From contig JAUXCL010000044.1 of assembly GCA_030618905.1 (NCBI GenBank), positions 1-14,342 of the forward strand: DNA of 14,342 nt, in the 5' to 3' direction. Shown in pieces: positions 6,502-14,342 of the stretch. This DNA comes from Bacteroidales bacterium (lineage in GTDB: Bacteria; Bacteroidota; Bacteroidia; Bacteroidales; B18-G4). The notes below the pieces were generated by a model. The model was not told the DNA's origin. It saw only the letters and a list, made by a program, of their open reading frames with translations, and did no database searches. Each line of letters starts with the position of its first letter. Positions within the stretch are counted from its first letter, which is position 1. Position numbers and translations under genes: made by a program.

Positions 6502-8123
6502 AAAAATACCATCTCCTTTTATTATCTGTTTTGTCAGGGCTTCTTTTCACATTAGGGTGGCCTGCAAATGGATTCCCCGGATTATTGTTCATTGCCTTTG
6601 TCCCACTTTTTTTTATTGATAACTATATTGATAAACACAGAGACAGGTTCAATCGCTACAGCATCTGGTTTTATGTTTATCCCGCCTTCCTGATATGGAA
6701 CGGGCTGTGTACATGGTGGGTCTGGAATGCCACACCAGGCGGTGGGGTGGCAGCGGTGGTCGTTAATGCTTTCTTCATGGCCCTGGTATTCAATATCTAT
6801 CATATTTCCAAACGGAATATTTACCCATCCCGTAATGCCCTGTTTATCCTGGCACTTTACTGGATCTCCTTCGAATACTTCCATCTTAACTGGGATATGA
6901 ACTGGCCATGGCTGAACCTGGGTAATGGATTTGCCAACTATGTCAAATGGATACAATGGTACGAATTCACCGGAACCTTTGGCGGTACCCTCTGGATCCT
7001 GGTAATAAACATCTTAATCTATCGCACTATAAAGACATTTCTCTCCTCTCCTTTCTCTTTTCGCTCTTCTCTTTTCGGACTGGGCTCCATATTAATAATA
7101 GCTATTCCACTTATCATTTCTTTTGTAATTTACCGTAATTACAAAGAAGACTATCGCCCAGTCCGGATCATCATCACTCAACCCAACGTAGACCCCTATA
7201 CTGAACAATACTCACTACCTCCATCCGTGGTGATCAACAGGAACCTCAGTGAGGCTGAACCCTATCTGGATGAACATACTGATTTCATCGTGAGCCCGGA
7301 ATCAGCTATTCAGGAAAGAATCTGGGAACGGGCTGTTGAACAGTACAGGAGCCTGAATTTATTAAAGCAGTTCATTCATGAGCATCCGCATACCAGCATT
7401 ATCATCGGGGCTTCGACAAGGAAAGAATTCTTGCCCGGAGATGAGATCTCAGCCACGGCCCGGAAATTTATTGATGTAGATAAATATTATGATGCTTTTA
7501 ACACGGCTTTTTATTTAGACACGGGAAACATCAGACAATGGTCTCATAAATCACGGCTTACCCCGGGTGTTGAAAGCATGCCTTTTCCGAAATACCTGAA
7601 ATTTCTTGAAAGCCTTGCCATTGATATGGGAGGAACTGTTGGAAGCCTTGGGGTGGATCCTGAACCCAAAGTGTTTGTCAGGGCTTCTGATTCCCTTAAA
7701 ACTGCCGCTCCTATTTGCTTTGAATCGATCTTTGGAGAGTTTTTTGCCGGCTTTGTCAGGAATGGGGCCGAACTGATATTTGTGATCACCAATGATGGCT
7801 GGTGGGGAAATACACCCGGATATAAGCAGCATTTTTCTTTTTCCAGGATGAGGGCCATAGAAAACCGGCGCAGCATCGCACGCTCTGCAAATACAGGCAT
7901 TTCGGCATTCATTAACCAGCGGGGAGATGTAATGCAGGAATTGGGATATTGGATCCCTGGTGCTTTAAGTCAGACATTAAATGCCAATACAAAGCTCACT
8001 TTTTATACCAGATACGGGGATTATATTGCCAGAATCTCTTCTTTCATAACCGCGATATTGCTATTGTTTACAATAGCAAGTATCCTGATCAAAAGGAAAA
8101 AGCCGCTGGTTTCAACGAAATGA
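6498..8123 (+). CDS. lnt: Apolipoprotein N-acyltransferase
   Basis: A 541-residue inner-membrane enzyme that adds the third acyl chain to the N-terminal cysteine of diacylglyceryl lipoproteins. About six hydrophobic segments occupy residues 5-213, a nitrilase-like periplasmic domain spans about 222-495, and a final membrane helix lies near 510-532. The Glu-Lys-Cys triad is visible as Glu268 in VSPESA, Lys351 in SHKSRL and Cys407 in PICFES. Two further conserved acids are Glu359 in PGVE and Glu409 after the catalytic Cys. TNDGWWG (431-437) and the segment RAIENRRSIARSANTG (452-467) are typical of the family. The start at 6498 lies within ATGA shared with the upstream stop, so translation is probably coupled. 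The link to a catabolic operon is not obvious functionally. The loop at about 180-193 is encoded by a pyrimidine-rich tract. Confidence 0.93.
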   Translation: MKKYHLLLLSVLSGLLFTLGWPANGFPGLLFIAFVPLFFIDNYIDKHRDRFNRYSIWFYVYPAFLIWNGLCTWWVWNATPGGGVAAVVVNAFFMALVFNIYHISKRNIYPSRNALFILALYWISFEYFHLNWDMNWPWLNLGNGFANYVKWIQWYEFTGTFGGTLWILVINILIYRTIKTFLSSPFSFRSSLFGLGSILIIAIPLIISFVIYRNYKEDYRPVRIIITQPNVDPYTEQYSLPPSVVINRNLSEAEPYLDEHTDFIVSPESAIQERIWERAVEQYRSLNLLKQFIHEHPHTSIIIGASTRKEFLPGDEISATARKFIDVDKYYDAFNTAFYLDTGNIRQWSHKSRLTPGVESMPFPKYLKFLESLAIDMGGTVGSLGVDPEPKVFVRASDSLKTAAPICFESIFGEFFAGFVRNGAELIFVITNDGWWGNTPGYKQHFSFSRMRAIENRRSIARSANTGISAFINQRGDVMQELGYWIPGALSQTLNANTKLTFYTRYGDYIARISSFITAILLLFTIASILIKRKKPLVSTK

Positions 8124-8132
8124 TATTTCAAA

Positions 8133-8160
8133 GGGACTCCATCCTACGGGACTCCATCCC
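8133..8160. repeat. Two direct copies of the GGGACTCCATCC repeat
   Basis: GGGACTCCATCC occurs at 8133-8144 and 8148-8159, separated by TAC, so the unit spacing is 15 bases. The same core recurs in both orientations at 10575-10617. It lies in the 43-base space between the convergent lnt and permease genes. The second copy also forms part of the hairpin at 8141-8167. Confidence 0.88.
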
Positions 8161-8167
8161 ATAGGAT
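8141..8167. terminator. Candidate bidirectional hairpin between convergent genes
   Basis: ATCCTAcGGGA (8141-8151) pairs with TCCCaTAGGAT (8157-8167) around a five-base loop CTCCA. That gives ten pairs with one C/A mismatch. It lies just after the lnt stop, and its right arm touches the stop codon of the opposing permease gene (8167-8169), a place where a two-way terminator is expected. There is no clear T-run on either side, so intrinsic termination is uncertain; it may be an mRNA-end stabiliser, or simply a consequence of the repeat. Confidence 0.45.
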
Positions 8168-10563
8168 TATTCACACTTTATAGCATCTACTGGATTTGAG
8201 ATGGATACCTTGATTGCCTGGAACATAACAGTACCGGTGGAGATAGCCAGTGAAATTACCGTTGCAAAGATGAAAATCCAGAAATGATCCAGGATATTTA
8301 TCCTGTAAGTGAAATTTTGCAACCAATATTCAATTAGTAAATAGGCAGCAGGCCATGCAATGATGTTGGCAAGGATTACCCACTTGGTTAAATCTCTTGT
8401 TAGCATAGACACCAGACCCGGGGTTGTTGCTCCCAGGATCTTCCTGATTCCCACTTCCTTGGTTCTCTGCTCTGAAGAAAAAGAGGCCAGCCCGAATAAG
8501 CCCAGACAAGCTATGATGAAGGCAAGTATTGTGAAATAGACGAATAATTTCTCCATATTCATCTCCGACTTGTATTGCTTGTTAAAGCTCTCTTCAAGAA
8601 TGAAATAGTCGAAGGGAAATGTGGTTTCGATGATCTCCCATGTTTCCCGTATCGCATGAATGCCCTCCTGCATATGATCAGGATGCAGTTTGATGGAAAG
8701 ATAATTGGCATCCTCCGGATCATAAATGATCATGGTCGGTTCAATGGGATCATGCAATGACTGGATATGAAAATCCTTCACCACACCTATAATGTGATAA
8801 GGGACCAGTTCCTCATCGGCGAAATAACTGATTTTCTTGTTCAAAGGGTCTTCCCAACCCAGTTTTTTCATGAGTGTTTCATTAATAATGATGGCAGCCG
8901 TATCTGTTGCATACATACCTGAAAAATTCCTTCCCATGAGCATTTTCATTCCCATGGTCCCAATAAACTGATCGTCTGTCCGCAAATTAAATATGATCCA
9001 GGGTGAGTTTTGTGGAATCCCCTCAGGTATATATCCTGTACCATCCATGTCTTTTCCAGGGACACTGGATGATACTGAAACCTGGCTCACATAAGGTAGT
9101 TTCTCAAACTCGGTTTTAAAAGTCAGGAATTTCTCCCGGAGTTTTTCACTGTTCAGTGGAATGATAATGCTATTCTCTTTATCAAATCCAAGTTCTTTCT
9201 CTGAGATATAATTCATTTGCTTGAATACCATACCGGTGGAAATCAGTAGAATGATGGATATTGAAAACTGGATGATCACCAGCAGGTTTCTTAAAACAGA
9301 CCTTCTTATTCCCCGGAAGACATCCCCTTTCAGTACCTCTATGGGCTGGAAGGAAGAAAGGTAAAAGGCAGGGTAACTGCCTGCAAAAGAGCCGATAATC
9401 AAAATAAAGATGATCATCACCAAAACCATGTACCATTTTGTTGTTACATGGAGCCCCAGATGCAAACCGGTTAGGTTATTGAACAATGGCATTGCCAGCT
9501 CCACCAGGATGAGGGCCACCATCATGGCAAAGAAGGTAAGTATGATAGATTCCCCAAGAAATTGATAGATCAATTGGTATTTATTCGCTCCGGCCACTTT
9601 CCGTAAGCCAACCTCTCTTCCTCTCCTGGATGAACGTGCGGTAGATAAGTTCATGAAATTGATACAGGCGATGAGCAATATAAACAATGCAACCGAGCTG
9701 AAAATATAGATGTAAATGGCATCCCCGTTTGGTGAAATCTCTCCCAAAAGGTGAGAATGCAAATGAATACTTGAAATGGATTGGAGATAAGGTTTAAAGG
9801 AGACGTTCTCATTCTCCACCAGATCTTCAATGTATTTGATCATAAAACCAGGGAGTTCCTGGTTCATCTTCTCGGTGGAAGCATTCGGGTGGAGTTTAAC
9901 ATAGGTATGCAGGAAAAATGAACCCCATTCTTCCATCCGATTTTTATCCTGATCAATCACCAACTGAATAGAAGTCAGCATGTTATACTTCAAATGTGTA
10001 TTTGCCGGTGCATCTTCAATGATTCCTGAAACGGTAAGATAGATGGCATCATTCAACCTGATCACCTTTCCCAGTGGATCCTCTGCACCGAAGTATTTTT
10101 CCGCCATGCTTTCGGATAAAATGATATGATGAGGGTCCTTAAGTACAGTTTGCTGGTTTCCCCTCACAAGGCGAAATGAGAAAACATCCAGGAAACTGGT
10201 GTCAACATAATATAATTTATCCACGTAATACTTATGATTGTCATAAGAGAAGAAGACATTATCATCTTTGTAAACCCTGGTGGCTACTGCAACTTCCGGG
10301 AAGTCTTGAAGAACAGCCTGGGCCATCGGTCCATTCGACAGGGCTATATTGAAGAAATCCCCGCTGATCTCTCCTTCCACAGCAATCCTGAAGATCTTAT
10401 GATGATCTTCATGAAATCTGTCGTAACTCAACTCATGGATGATATAAATAAGGATCAGCAAGCAAGCAGCCATACCAATAGCCAGACCGGTAAGGTTGAT
10501 TATTGAGTACCCTTTGTGTCTCCACAAATTTCTCAGGGCTGTTTTGAGGTAGTTATTCAGCAT
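8167..10563 (-). CDS. MacB/FtsX-type ABC transporter permease (798 aa)
   Basis: A full-length double-module permease with about eight membrane helices: near residues 19-44, 282-304, 335-360, 376-400, 423-445, 670-695, 725-748 and 758-780. Two large extracytoplasmic MacB-PCD-like domains lie between helices 1 and 2 (about 45-270) and helices 5 and 6 (about 446-665). Each FtsX module has the coupling motif that contacts the ATPase, GLRKVAGA (319-326) and GIRKILGA (705-712). It ends NPVDAIKCE. Such proteins work with a MacB/LolD-type ATPase to move or extrude lipoproteins, peptides or small molecules across the envelope; the substrate is not readable here. I choose the ATG at 10563 (MLNNYLKTALRNLWRHKG) because family members start this way. 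In-frame ATGs at 10572 and 10584 lie upstream, the latter inside a palindromic repeat. It is the last gene of the minus-strand cluster. Confidence 0.88.
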   Translation of the reverse strand: MLNNYLKTALRNLWRHKGYSIINLTGLAIGMAACLLILIYIIHELSYDRFHEDHHKIFRIAVEGEISGDFFNIALSNGPMAQAVLQDFPEVAVATRVYKDDNVFFSYDNHKYYVDKLYYVDTSFLDVFSFRLVRGNQQTVLKDPHHIILSESMAEKYFGAEDPLGKVIRLNDAIYLTVSGIIEDAPANTHLKYNMLTSIQLVIDQDKNRMEEWGSFFLHTYVKLHPNASTEKMNQELPGFMIKYIEDLVENENVSFKPYLQSISSIHLHSHLLGEISPNGDAIYIYIFSSVALFILLIACINFMNLSTARSSRRGREVGLRKVAGANKYQLIYQFLGESIILTFFAMMVALILVELAMPLFNNLTGLHLGLHVTTKWYMVLVMIIFILIIGSFAGSYPAFYLSSFQPIEVLKGDVFRGIRRSVLRNLLVIIQFSISIILLISTGMVFKQMNYISEKELGFDKENSIIIPLNSEKLREKFLTFKTEFEKLPYVSQVSVSSSVPGKDMDGTGYIPEGIPQNSPWIIFNLRTDDQFIGTMGMKMLMGRNFSGMYATDTAAIIINETLMKKLGWEDPLNKKISYFADEELVPYHIIGVVKDFHIQSLHDPIEPTMIIYDPEDANYLSIKLHPDHMQEGIHAIRETWEIIETTFPFDYFILEESFNKQYKSEMNMEKLFVYFTILAFIIACLGLFGLASFSSEQRTKEVGIRKILGATTPGLVSMLTRDLTKWVILANIIAWPAAYLLIEYWLQNFTYRINILDHFWIFIFATVISLAISTGTVMFQAIKVSISNPVDAIKCE

Positions 10564-10574
10564 ATTTATCATAA

Positions 10575-10617
10575 GGGACTCCATCCTACGGGATGGAGTC
10601 CTACGGGATGGAGTCCC
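10575..10617. repeat. Palindromic GGGACTCCATCC repeat cluster (one forward, two inverted copies)
   Basis: GGGACTCCATCC (10575-10586) is followed by two inverted copies, GGGATGGAGTCC at 10590-10601 and 10605-10616, again on a 15-base period with TAC spacers. The forward copy can pair with the first inverted copy over 11 perfect base pairs (10576-10586 with 10591-10601), closing a TACG loop. Alternatively it can pair over 12 with the outer copy (10606-10617). On the minus strand the cluster follows the 806-residue permease gene and precedes the 798-residue one. One arm reads ATG GAG TCC and creates a spurious upstream in-frame start for the latter. It could act as a processing or stability element between the two genes. 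Confidence 0.9.
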
Positions 10618-10650
10618 TATGTAATTGTTTGATATTCAGCAACATTATTT

Positions 10651-13071
10651 TTACTCGTACTTAATCGCATTGACCGGATTATCTGATGCGGCCTTGATGA
10701 TATGGTAACTGATGGTCATTAAACCAATGAGAAAAGCTGCCAATCCTGCAAACAGGAATGTGTACCAATGAATGTCGGTGTAAAAGATAAAATTGTCTTT
10801 CAACCAGATATCAATGCGCCACCAGGAAATGGGAATGGCCAGGATGAAAGCAATCATGATCAATAAGGCGAATTCACGGTACATCATTTTCAGAATACTT
10901 CCAACGGAAGCCCCAACGATCTTTCGGATGCCAATCTCCTTGGCTTTTCTTTCAGCCATAAAGGATGAAAGTCCGAGCAAACCCAGCAAAGCAATAAAGA
11001 TGGTCAGTAAGGTCGCTATGCTTAAGATGCTGCTGATCTTTTCCTCAGCCTGGTACATGCCATCCATACTTTCATCCAGGAATTCGAAATCAAAGGGCCT
11101 TTTCGCTCCGAAATCATTCCACTTTTCTTCAATGAAGTCAAGTGTTCCTCTTACATTATTGGCTTTAATTCTTGCGGAGACCAAAAACCTTGGAGTCGGT
11201 GTTATAAACAACATCATTGGTTCTACCGGATTATGTAATGACCGGAAATGAAAATCCCTGACCACACCAATCACCTTCATTGGCCGGGCCACATTTCCGT
11301 CCAGGTCAATGCCATAATCAATTCTCTTGCCGATTGGGTCATCTTCCCACCCAAGGGATTTTACAGCAGTTTCATTGACAATAACAGCACCTGTATCATC
11401 TGTGCTCATATTGATATCGAAATTCCTGCCTTTGATGATCTCCATACCCAGCGCATCAACATAATCATAATCAACCTGGGCAAGGATCAGGGAGCTTTCC
11501 ACCATCTGGCTGTCCTTTTCCACATTGATCACCTGTATCCAGGTAATATTTCCGGGGACCCCGGTAGAGTTAGTCACACCGGTGATATTTGGATTCTGCA
11601 GTAATTCAGCTTTAAAAGTTTCTACTTTGCTTCGGAAGGCTGAGTCCTGTAGTTGCATCACCACCAGGTTTTCCTTATCAAATCCAAGGTCTTTCTTTTT
11701 CAGGTAGCTCAACTGATCTGAAACTGCCATGGTGGTAATGATGATCACAATGGCGATGAAAAACTGGATGACCACAAGCATTTTCCTGAAAAGCCCTGAT
11801 TTTCTTCCTGTTGAGCTTGCTATTCCTTTTAGCACCGAGACGGGCTTAAATGAAGACAGGTAAAAAGCCGGATAGCTTCCTGAAATAATACCAATCAAAA
11901 GGGTCACAATAAAAATGAGCACAAAAATCATGGGGGTTGCGGTGAATTCCATTGATTTACCAACGAAATTGTTGAAGTCAGCAAACAATAGATAGACCGC
12001 CAGGACAGCAATCACCATGGCACTGAAAACAAGCATTAAAGATTCACCAATAAATTGTCTTATCAACTGCGAGCGATATGCTCCACTGACTTTTCTTAAT
12101 CCAACCTCTCTTGCCCTGTTGGTAGAGCGGGCTGTAGCCATGTTCATATAATTGATAGCGGCGATCAGGAGGATAAATATGGCAATGGAAGAGAATATCA
12201 AAAGATATGCTTTATTGCCCGTTGGCCTGTTTGCAGCAAGCCCTGATCTGTAATGTGTATCCGCAAGTGGTGTGGTAATAAGCGAGTAGCTTGCATTGAT
12301 TTGTTCCCCAATTGGTTTCATGTATTTGTCATAAAAATCCGGGAACTTATCATAAATTGCCTGAATATCGGAGTGCTTATTCAATAGCACATAGGTGATA
12401 ACGCCAATATTCCAGAAACGAATGGGTTCCATGCTATTGTAATTCTCGACTCCCTGCCGTTCAGCCATGGTCGCAGATGACAACAGGGCATCATATTTCA
12501 GATGGCTGTTAACCGGCAGGTCTTCAATTACAGCTGTAACCAGGTAAGAATTGCCAGCTCCTGTTTGGATTGTTTTTCCTATTGCGTCCTCGTCTCCAAA
12601 ATACTTTTTGGCGATTTTATCCGTCAGGACAATTGTGTTTGGCTCGGTGAGGGCCCTGTCAGGACCGCCAGCTACAAAATGATGTGTGAAAACATCGAAA
12701 ACACTTGAATCGCAGAAGTAAAATTTTTCTTCGTAGTACTCCTTTGTTTCGTATTTGATTAAGGAATTTCCGGTATTGTAAAACCTGACAAATTCTTCCA
12801 CTTCAGGGAACTCCAGCCTGAAAGCTGGTCCCATAGGTATAGGCACGATGGCAAATTTATCGACCTTATTATTGATATTAAACTCGGAGTCTATCCGGTG
12901 AATATGCCTGTATTTTACATGGTGCTTGTCGTATCCAACCTCATCTTTCAGGTAGAAAAGAATAAATATGAAAGCGGCCAGGCCAACCGACAGTCCTAAA
13001 ATATTGATGATGGTATAAAATTTATTGCGAATGAAATTCCTGTAGGCACTTTTAATGTAATTCCAGAACAT
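10651..13071 (-). CDS. MacB/FtsX-type ABC transporter permease (806 aa)
   Basis: A paralogue of the downstream permease with the same layout. One membrane helix lies near residues 19-41, an extracytoplasmic domain at about 42-287, and four helices at about 288-308, 340-362, 378-402 and 428-450. A second extracytoplasmic domain spans about 451-675, followed by three C-terminal helices near 679-703, 733-752 and 767-790. Coupling motifs are GLRKVSGA (324-331) and GIRKIVGA (714-721), and the C-terminus is NPVNAIKYE. Start codon 13071-13069 gives the usual MFWNYIKSAYRNFIRNK opening and follows an A/T-rich leader (CCTATAATAAA) without a Shine-Dalgarno sequence. The ATPase gene lies 98 bases upstream and is the likely partner. 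The extracytoplasmic domains differ clearly in sequence from those of the paralogue, suggesting heteromeric or alternative substrate-binding halves. Substrate unknown. Confidence 0.88.
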   Translation of the reverse strand: MFWNYIKSAYRNFIRNKFYTIINILGLSVGLAAFIFILFYLKDEVGYDKHHVKYRHIHRIDSEFNINNKVDKFAIVPIPMGPAFRLEFPEVEEFVRFYNTGNSLIKYETKEYYEEKFYFCDSSVFDVFTHHFVAGGPDRALTEPNTIVLTDKIAKKYFGDEDAIGKTIQTGAGNSYLVTAVIEDLPVNSHLKYDALLSSATMAERQGVENYNSMEPIRFWNIGVITYVLLNKHSDIQAIYDKFPDFYDKYMKPIGEQINASYSLITTPLADTHYRSGLAANRPTGNKAYLLIFSSIAIFILLIAAINYMNMATARSTNRAREVGLRKVSGAYRSQLIRQFIGESLMLVFSAMVIAVLAVYLLFADFNNFVGKSMEFTATPMIFVLIFIVTLLIGIISGSYPAFYLSSFKPVSVLKGIASSTGRKSGLFRKMLVVIQFFIAIVIIITTMAVSDQLSYLKKKDLGFDKENLVVMQLQDSAFRSKVETFKAELLQNPNITGVTNSTGVPGNITWIQVINVEKDSQMVESSLILAQVDYDYVDALGMEIIKGRNFDINMSTDDTGAVIVNETAVKSLGWEDDPIGKRIDYGIDLDGNVARPMKVIGVVRDFHFRSLHNPVEPMMLFITPTPRFLVSARIKANNVRGTLDFIEEKWNDFGAKRPFDFEFLDESMDGMYQAEEKISSILSIATLLTIFIALLGLLGLSSFMAERKAKEIGIRKIVGASVGSILKMMYREFALLIMIAFILAIPISWWRIDIWLKDNFIFYTDIHWYTFLFAGLAAFLIGLMTISYHIIKAASDNPVNAIKYE

Positions 13072-13169
13072 TTTATTATAGGGTTAACAGGTTAAAATCG
13101 ATATATCAATATGCGCGAATGAATTTCACGCCCACAAAGCAGTGATAAATTGTTTTCAACAAGAGATCA

Positions 13170-13856
13170 TTACATTACAGTTTTTTTGATGTTCTCTGTA
13201 ATAATCTGACCGTCAAATAACTGTACTATTCGTTGTGCATACTCGGCATCTCTTTGGGAGTGCGTTACGATGATCACTGTTGTTCCTCCCTGGTTAAGGG
13301 TTTCAATCAGGTTCATCACCTCTTCCCCATGAGAGGAATCCAGGTTACCTGTCGGCTCATCTGCAAGGATCAGCCTGGGTTCGGCCACAACCGCCCTGGC
13401 TACTGCCACACGCTGTTGTTGTCCACCTGAAAGCTGTAATGGGAAATGTTTTTTTCGGTGTACGATCTGCATTTGTTCCATAACTTCTTCAACCCTTTTC
13501 CTGCGGGCACTTGATGACATGCCAAGATAGATTAAAGGCAATTCGATGTTTTCAAATACGGTCAGCTCATCGATAAGGTTAAAATTCTGAAAGACAAAAC
13601 CAATGTTTTCCTTTCTTAACCTAGCCCTTTGACGCTCACTAAACCTGGCTACTTCATTATCCAGGAAGAAATATTCTCCATCACTTGGATTGTCAAGTAA
13701 GCCCAAAATGTTCAAAAGGGTGGATTTCCCACAACCTGAGGGGCCCATTATAGCTACAAACTCACCTTTCTTGATCTCGAAAGTCACCTTGTTCAGGGCA
13801 GTAGTCTCCACTTCATCTGTACGGAAAATTTTGGTTAAGTTGCTTGTTCTGATCAT
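13170..13856 (-). CDS. ABC transporter ATP-binding protein, LolD/MacB type
   Basis: A complete 228-residue ATPase, the energising subunit for the flanking permeases, acting at the cytoplasmic face of the inner membrane. It has Walker A GPSGCGKST (38-46), Q-loop Gln90 in FVFQNFNLI, signature LSGGQQQR (142-149), Walker B LILADE (162-167) followed by PTGNLD, and H-loop His199 in VTHS. The short length with no fused membrane domain, together with PTGNLDS and the FQNFNLIDELTVFENIELPL segment, fits the LolD/MacB/FtsE group that drives FtsX-type permeases. The ATG at 13856 gives the standard start (MIRTSNLTKIF). The 57-base gap to the upstream truncated permease and the 98-base gap to the downstream one have no strong terminator, so a single transcript is likely. 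Whether it serves all three permeases is inferred. Confidence 0.94.
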   Translation of the reverse strand: MIRTSNLTKIFRTDEVETTALNKVTFEIKKGEFVAIMGPSGCGKSTLLNILGLLDNPSDGEYFFLDNEVARFSERQRARLRKENIGFVFQNFNLIDELTVFENIELPLIYLGMSSSARRKRVEEVMEQMQIVHRKKHFPLQLSGGQQQRVAVARAVVAEPRLILADEPTGNLDSSHGEEVMNLIETLNQGGTTVIIVTHSQRDAEYAQRIVQLFDGQIITENIKKTVM

Positions 13857-13913
13857 TTTTTCTAATGTTTAATATTAATAATTAGACGTTCATTATATGC
13901 TATTCGTTACTAT

Positions 13914-14342
13914 CTATTCATGCTTAAGTGTATCCACAGGATTAGTCCTGGCAGCCATGCTTGCCTTTATTCCGGTAATGGCCAGGGCAAGGATTAATGC
14001 AATAAGCCCGGATATGATAAACATTCCTACTCCATAATTTGTCTGGTAAGCAAACTGGCTTAACCAGTTTCTGATCACCAGCCAGGCCAACGGCCAGGCA
14101 ACAATGTTGGCAATGATGATGAGCTTGACAAACTCGGCAGACAACAATCGAATGATGCTGAATCCACTCGCACCCATTACCTTCCTGATGCCAATTTCTT
14201 TTGTTCTCTTATCTGCCATATAGGACGTCAATCCATATAATCCTAATCCAGCAATGAAAATGCTCATGATGGTAAATACGAGGGCCACTAAGGCTAAGTT
14301 TTCTTCATCCTTGTATAATCTTTTCAGCTCATTTTCTAAAAA
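13914..14342 (-). CDS. MacB/FtsX-type ABC transporter permease, C-terminal end only
   Basis: The last 142 residues of a gene that enters from the right edge. The frame stays open to base 14342, so the GTG at 14288 is internal. The fragment is the second FtsX module: a helix (ALVALVFTIMSIFIAGLGLYG), the coupling motif GIRKVMGA, two more helices, and the C-terminus NPVDTLKHE, which matches the ends of the two full-length permeases in this cluster. It lies immediately upstream of the ATPase gene on the same strand, so it is probably the first visible permease of the same operon. Nothing can be said about its extracytoplasmic domains. Confidence 0.88.
   Translation of the reverse strand, partial: FLENELKRLYKDEENLALVALVFTIMSIFIAGLGLYGLTSYMADKRTKEIGIRKVMGASGFSIIRLLSAEFVKLIIIANIVAWPLAWLVIRNWLSQFAYQTNYGVGMFIISGLIALILALAITGIKASMAARTNPVDTLKHE

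Noticed and set aside
7544..7912. A 122-codon minus-strand open frame inside lnt
   Set aside because: It is antisense to the catalytic domain of lnt, which has its full Glu-Lys-Cys triad; the frame has no motif of its own.
8133..10617. CRISPR array
   Set aside because: Repeat cores are 11-12 bases with 3-4 base spacers and occur in both orientations; there are no unique spacers or cas genes.
13150..13162. Small inverted repeat TTGTT-TTC-AACAA downstream of the ATPase gene
   Set aside because: A 5-bp A/T-rich stem is within chance expectation and has no T-run to make it a terminator.

Overview
The window looks like a chromosomal segment of a member of the Bacteroidota, probably from the Bacteroidales or a nearby order. 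The evidence is A/T-rich leaders without clear Shine-Dalgarno sequences before most start codons, clusters of roughly 800-residue MacB/FtsX-type permeases typical of that phylum, and a branched-chain acyl-CoA catabolic cluster. Nothing points clearly to recent transfer. Ten protein genes are present, two of them cut by the window edges. No RNA gene, insertion sequence or CRISPR array was seen, and no gene-free stretch exceeds 300 bases.

Left half, + strand (1-8123): an acyl-CoA catabolic cluster. It starts with the C-terminus of a methylcrotonyl-CoA carboxylase-type carboxyltransferase (beta) subunit. A LiuC-like methylglutaconyl-CoA hydratase follows. Next is an unusual 724-residue protein that joins a pyruvate carboxylase/oxaloacetate decarboxylase-type carboxyltransferase barrel to a C-terminal biotin domain. 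Then come a short-chain-type acyl-CoA dehydrogenase, an acetoacetyl-CoA synthetase and, overlapping it by four bases, apolipoprotein N-acyltransferase (lnt). Read together, the first five suggest leucine/isovalerate-type breakdown: carboxylation of methylcrotonyl-CoA, hydration to HMG-CoA, and reactivation of acetoacetate. No HMG-CoA lyase, biotin carboxylase subunit or recognisable isovaleryl-CoA dehydrogenase lies in the window.

Right half, - strand (14342-8167): an ABC export or mechanotransmission cluster. In transcription order it has a truncated FtsX/MacB-type permease, a LolD/MacB-type ATPase, and two full-length paralogous permeases of 806 and 798 residues. The two halves converge at about 8124-8166.

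The most interesting points are: (1) the biotin-carrying carboxyltransferase inside a leucine-type operon, which with the adjacent acyl-CoA carboxyltransferase resembles the parts list of a transcarboxylase and lacks the usual active-site Thr/Ser; (2) a family of short invertible palindromic repeats built on GGACTCCATCC at 8133-8160 and 10575-10617; and (3) a seven-copy heptamer tandem repeat at 4468-4516 whose first unit supplies the stop codon of the acyl-CoA dehydrogenase.
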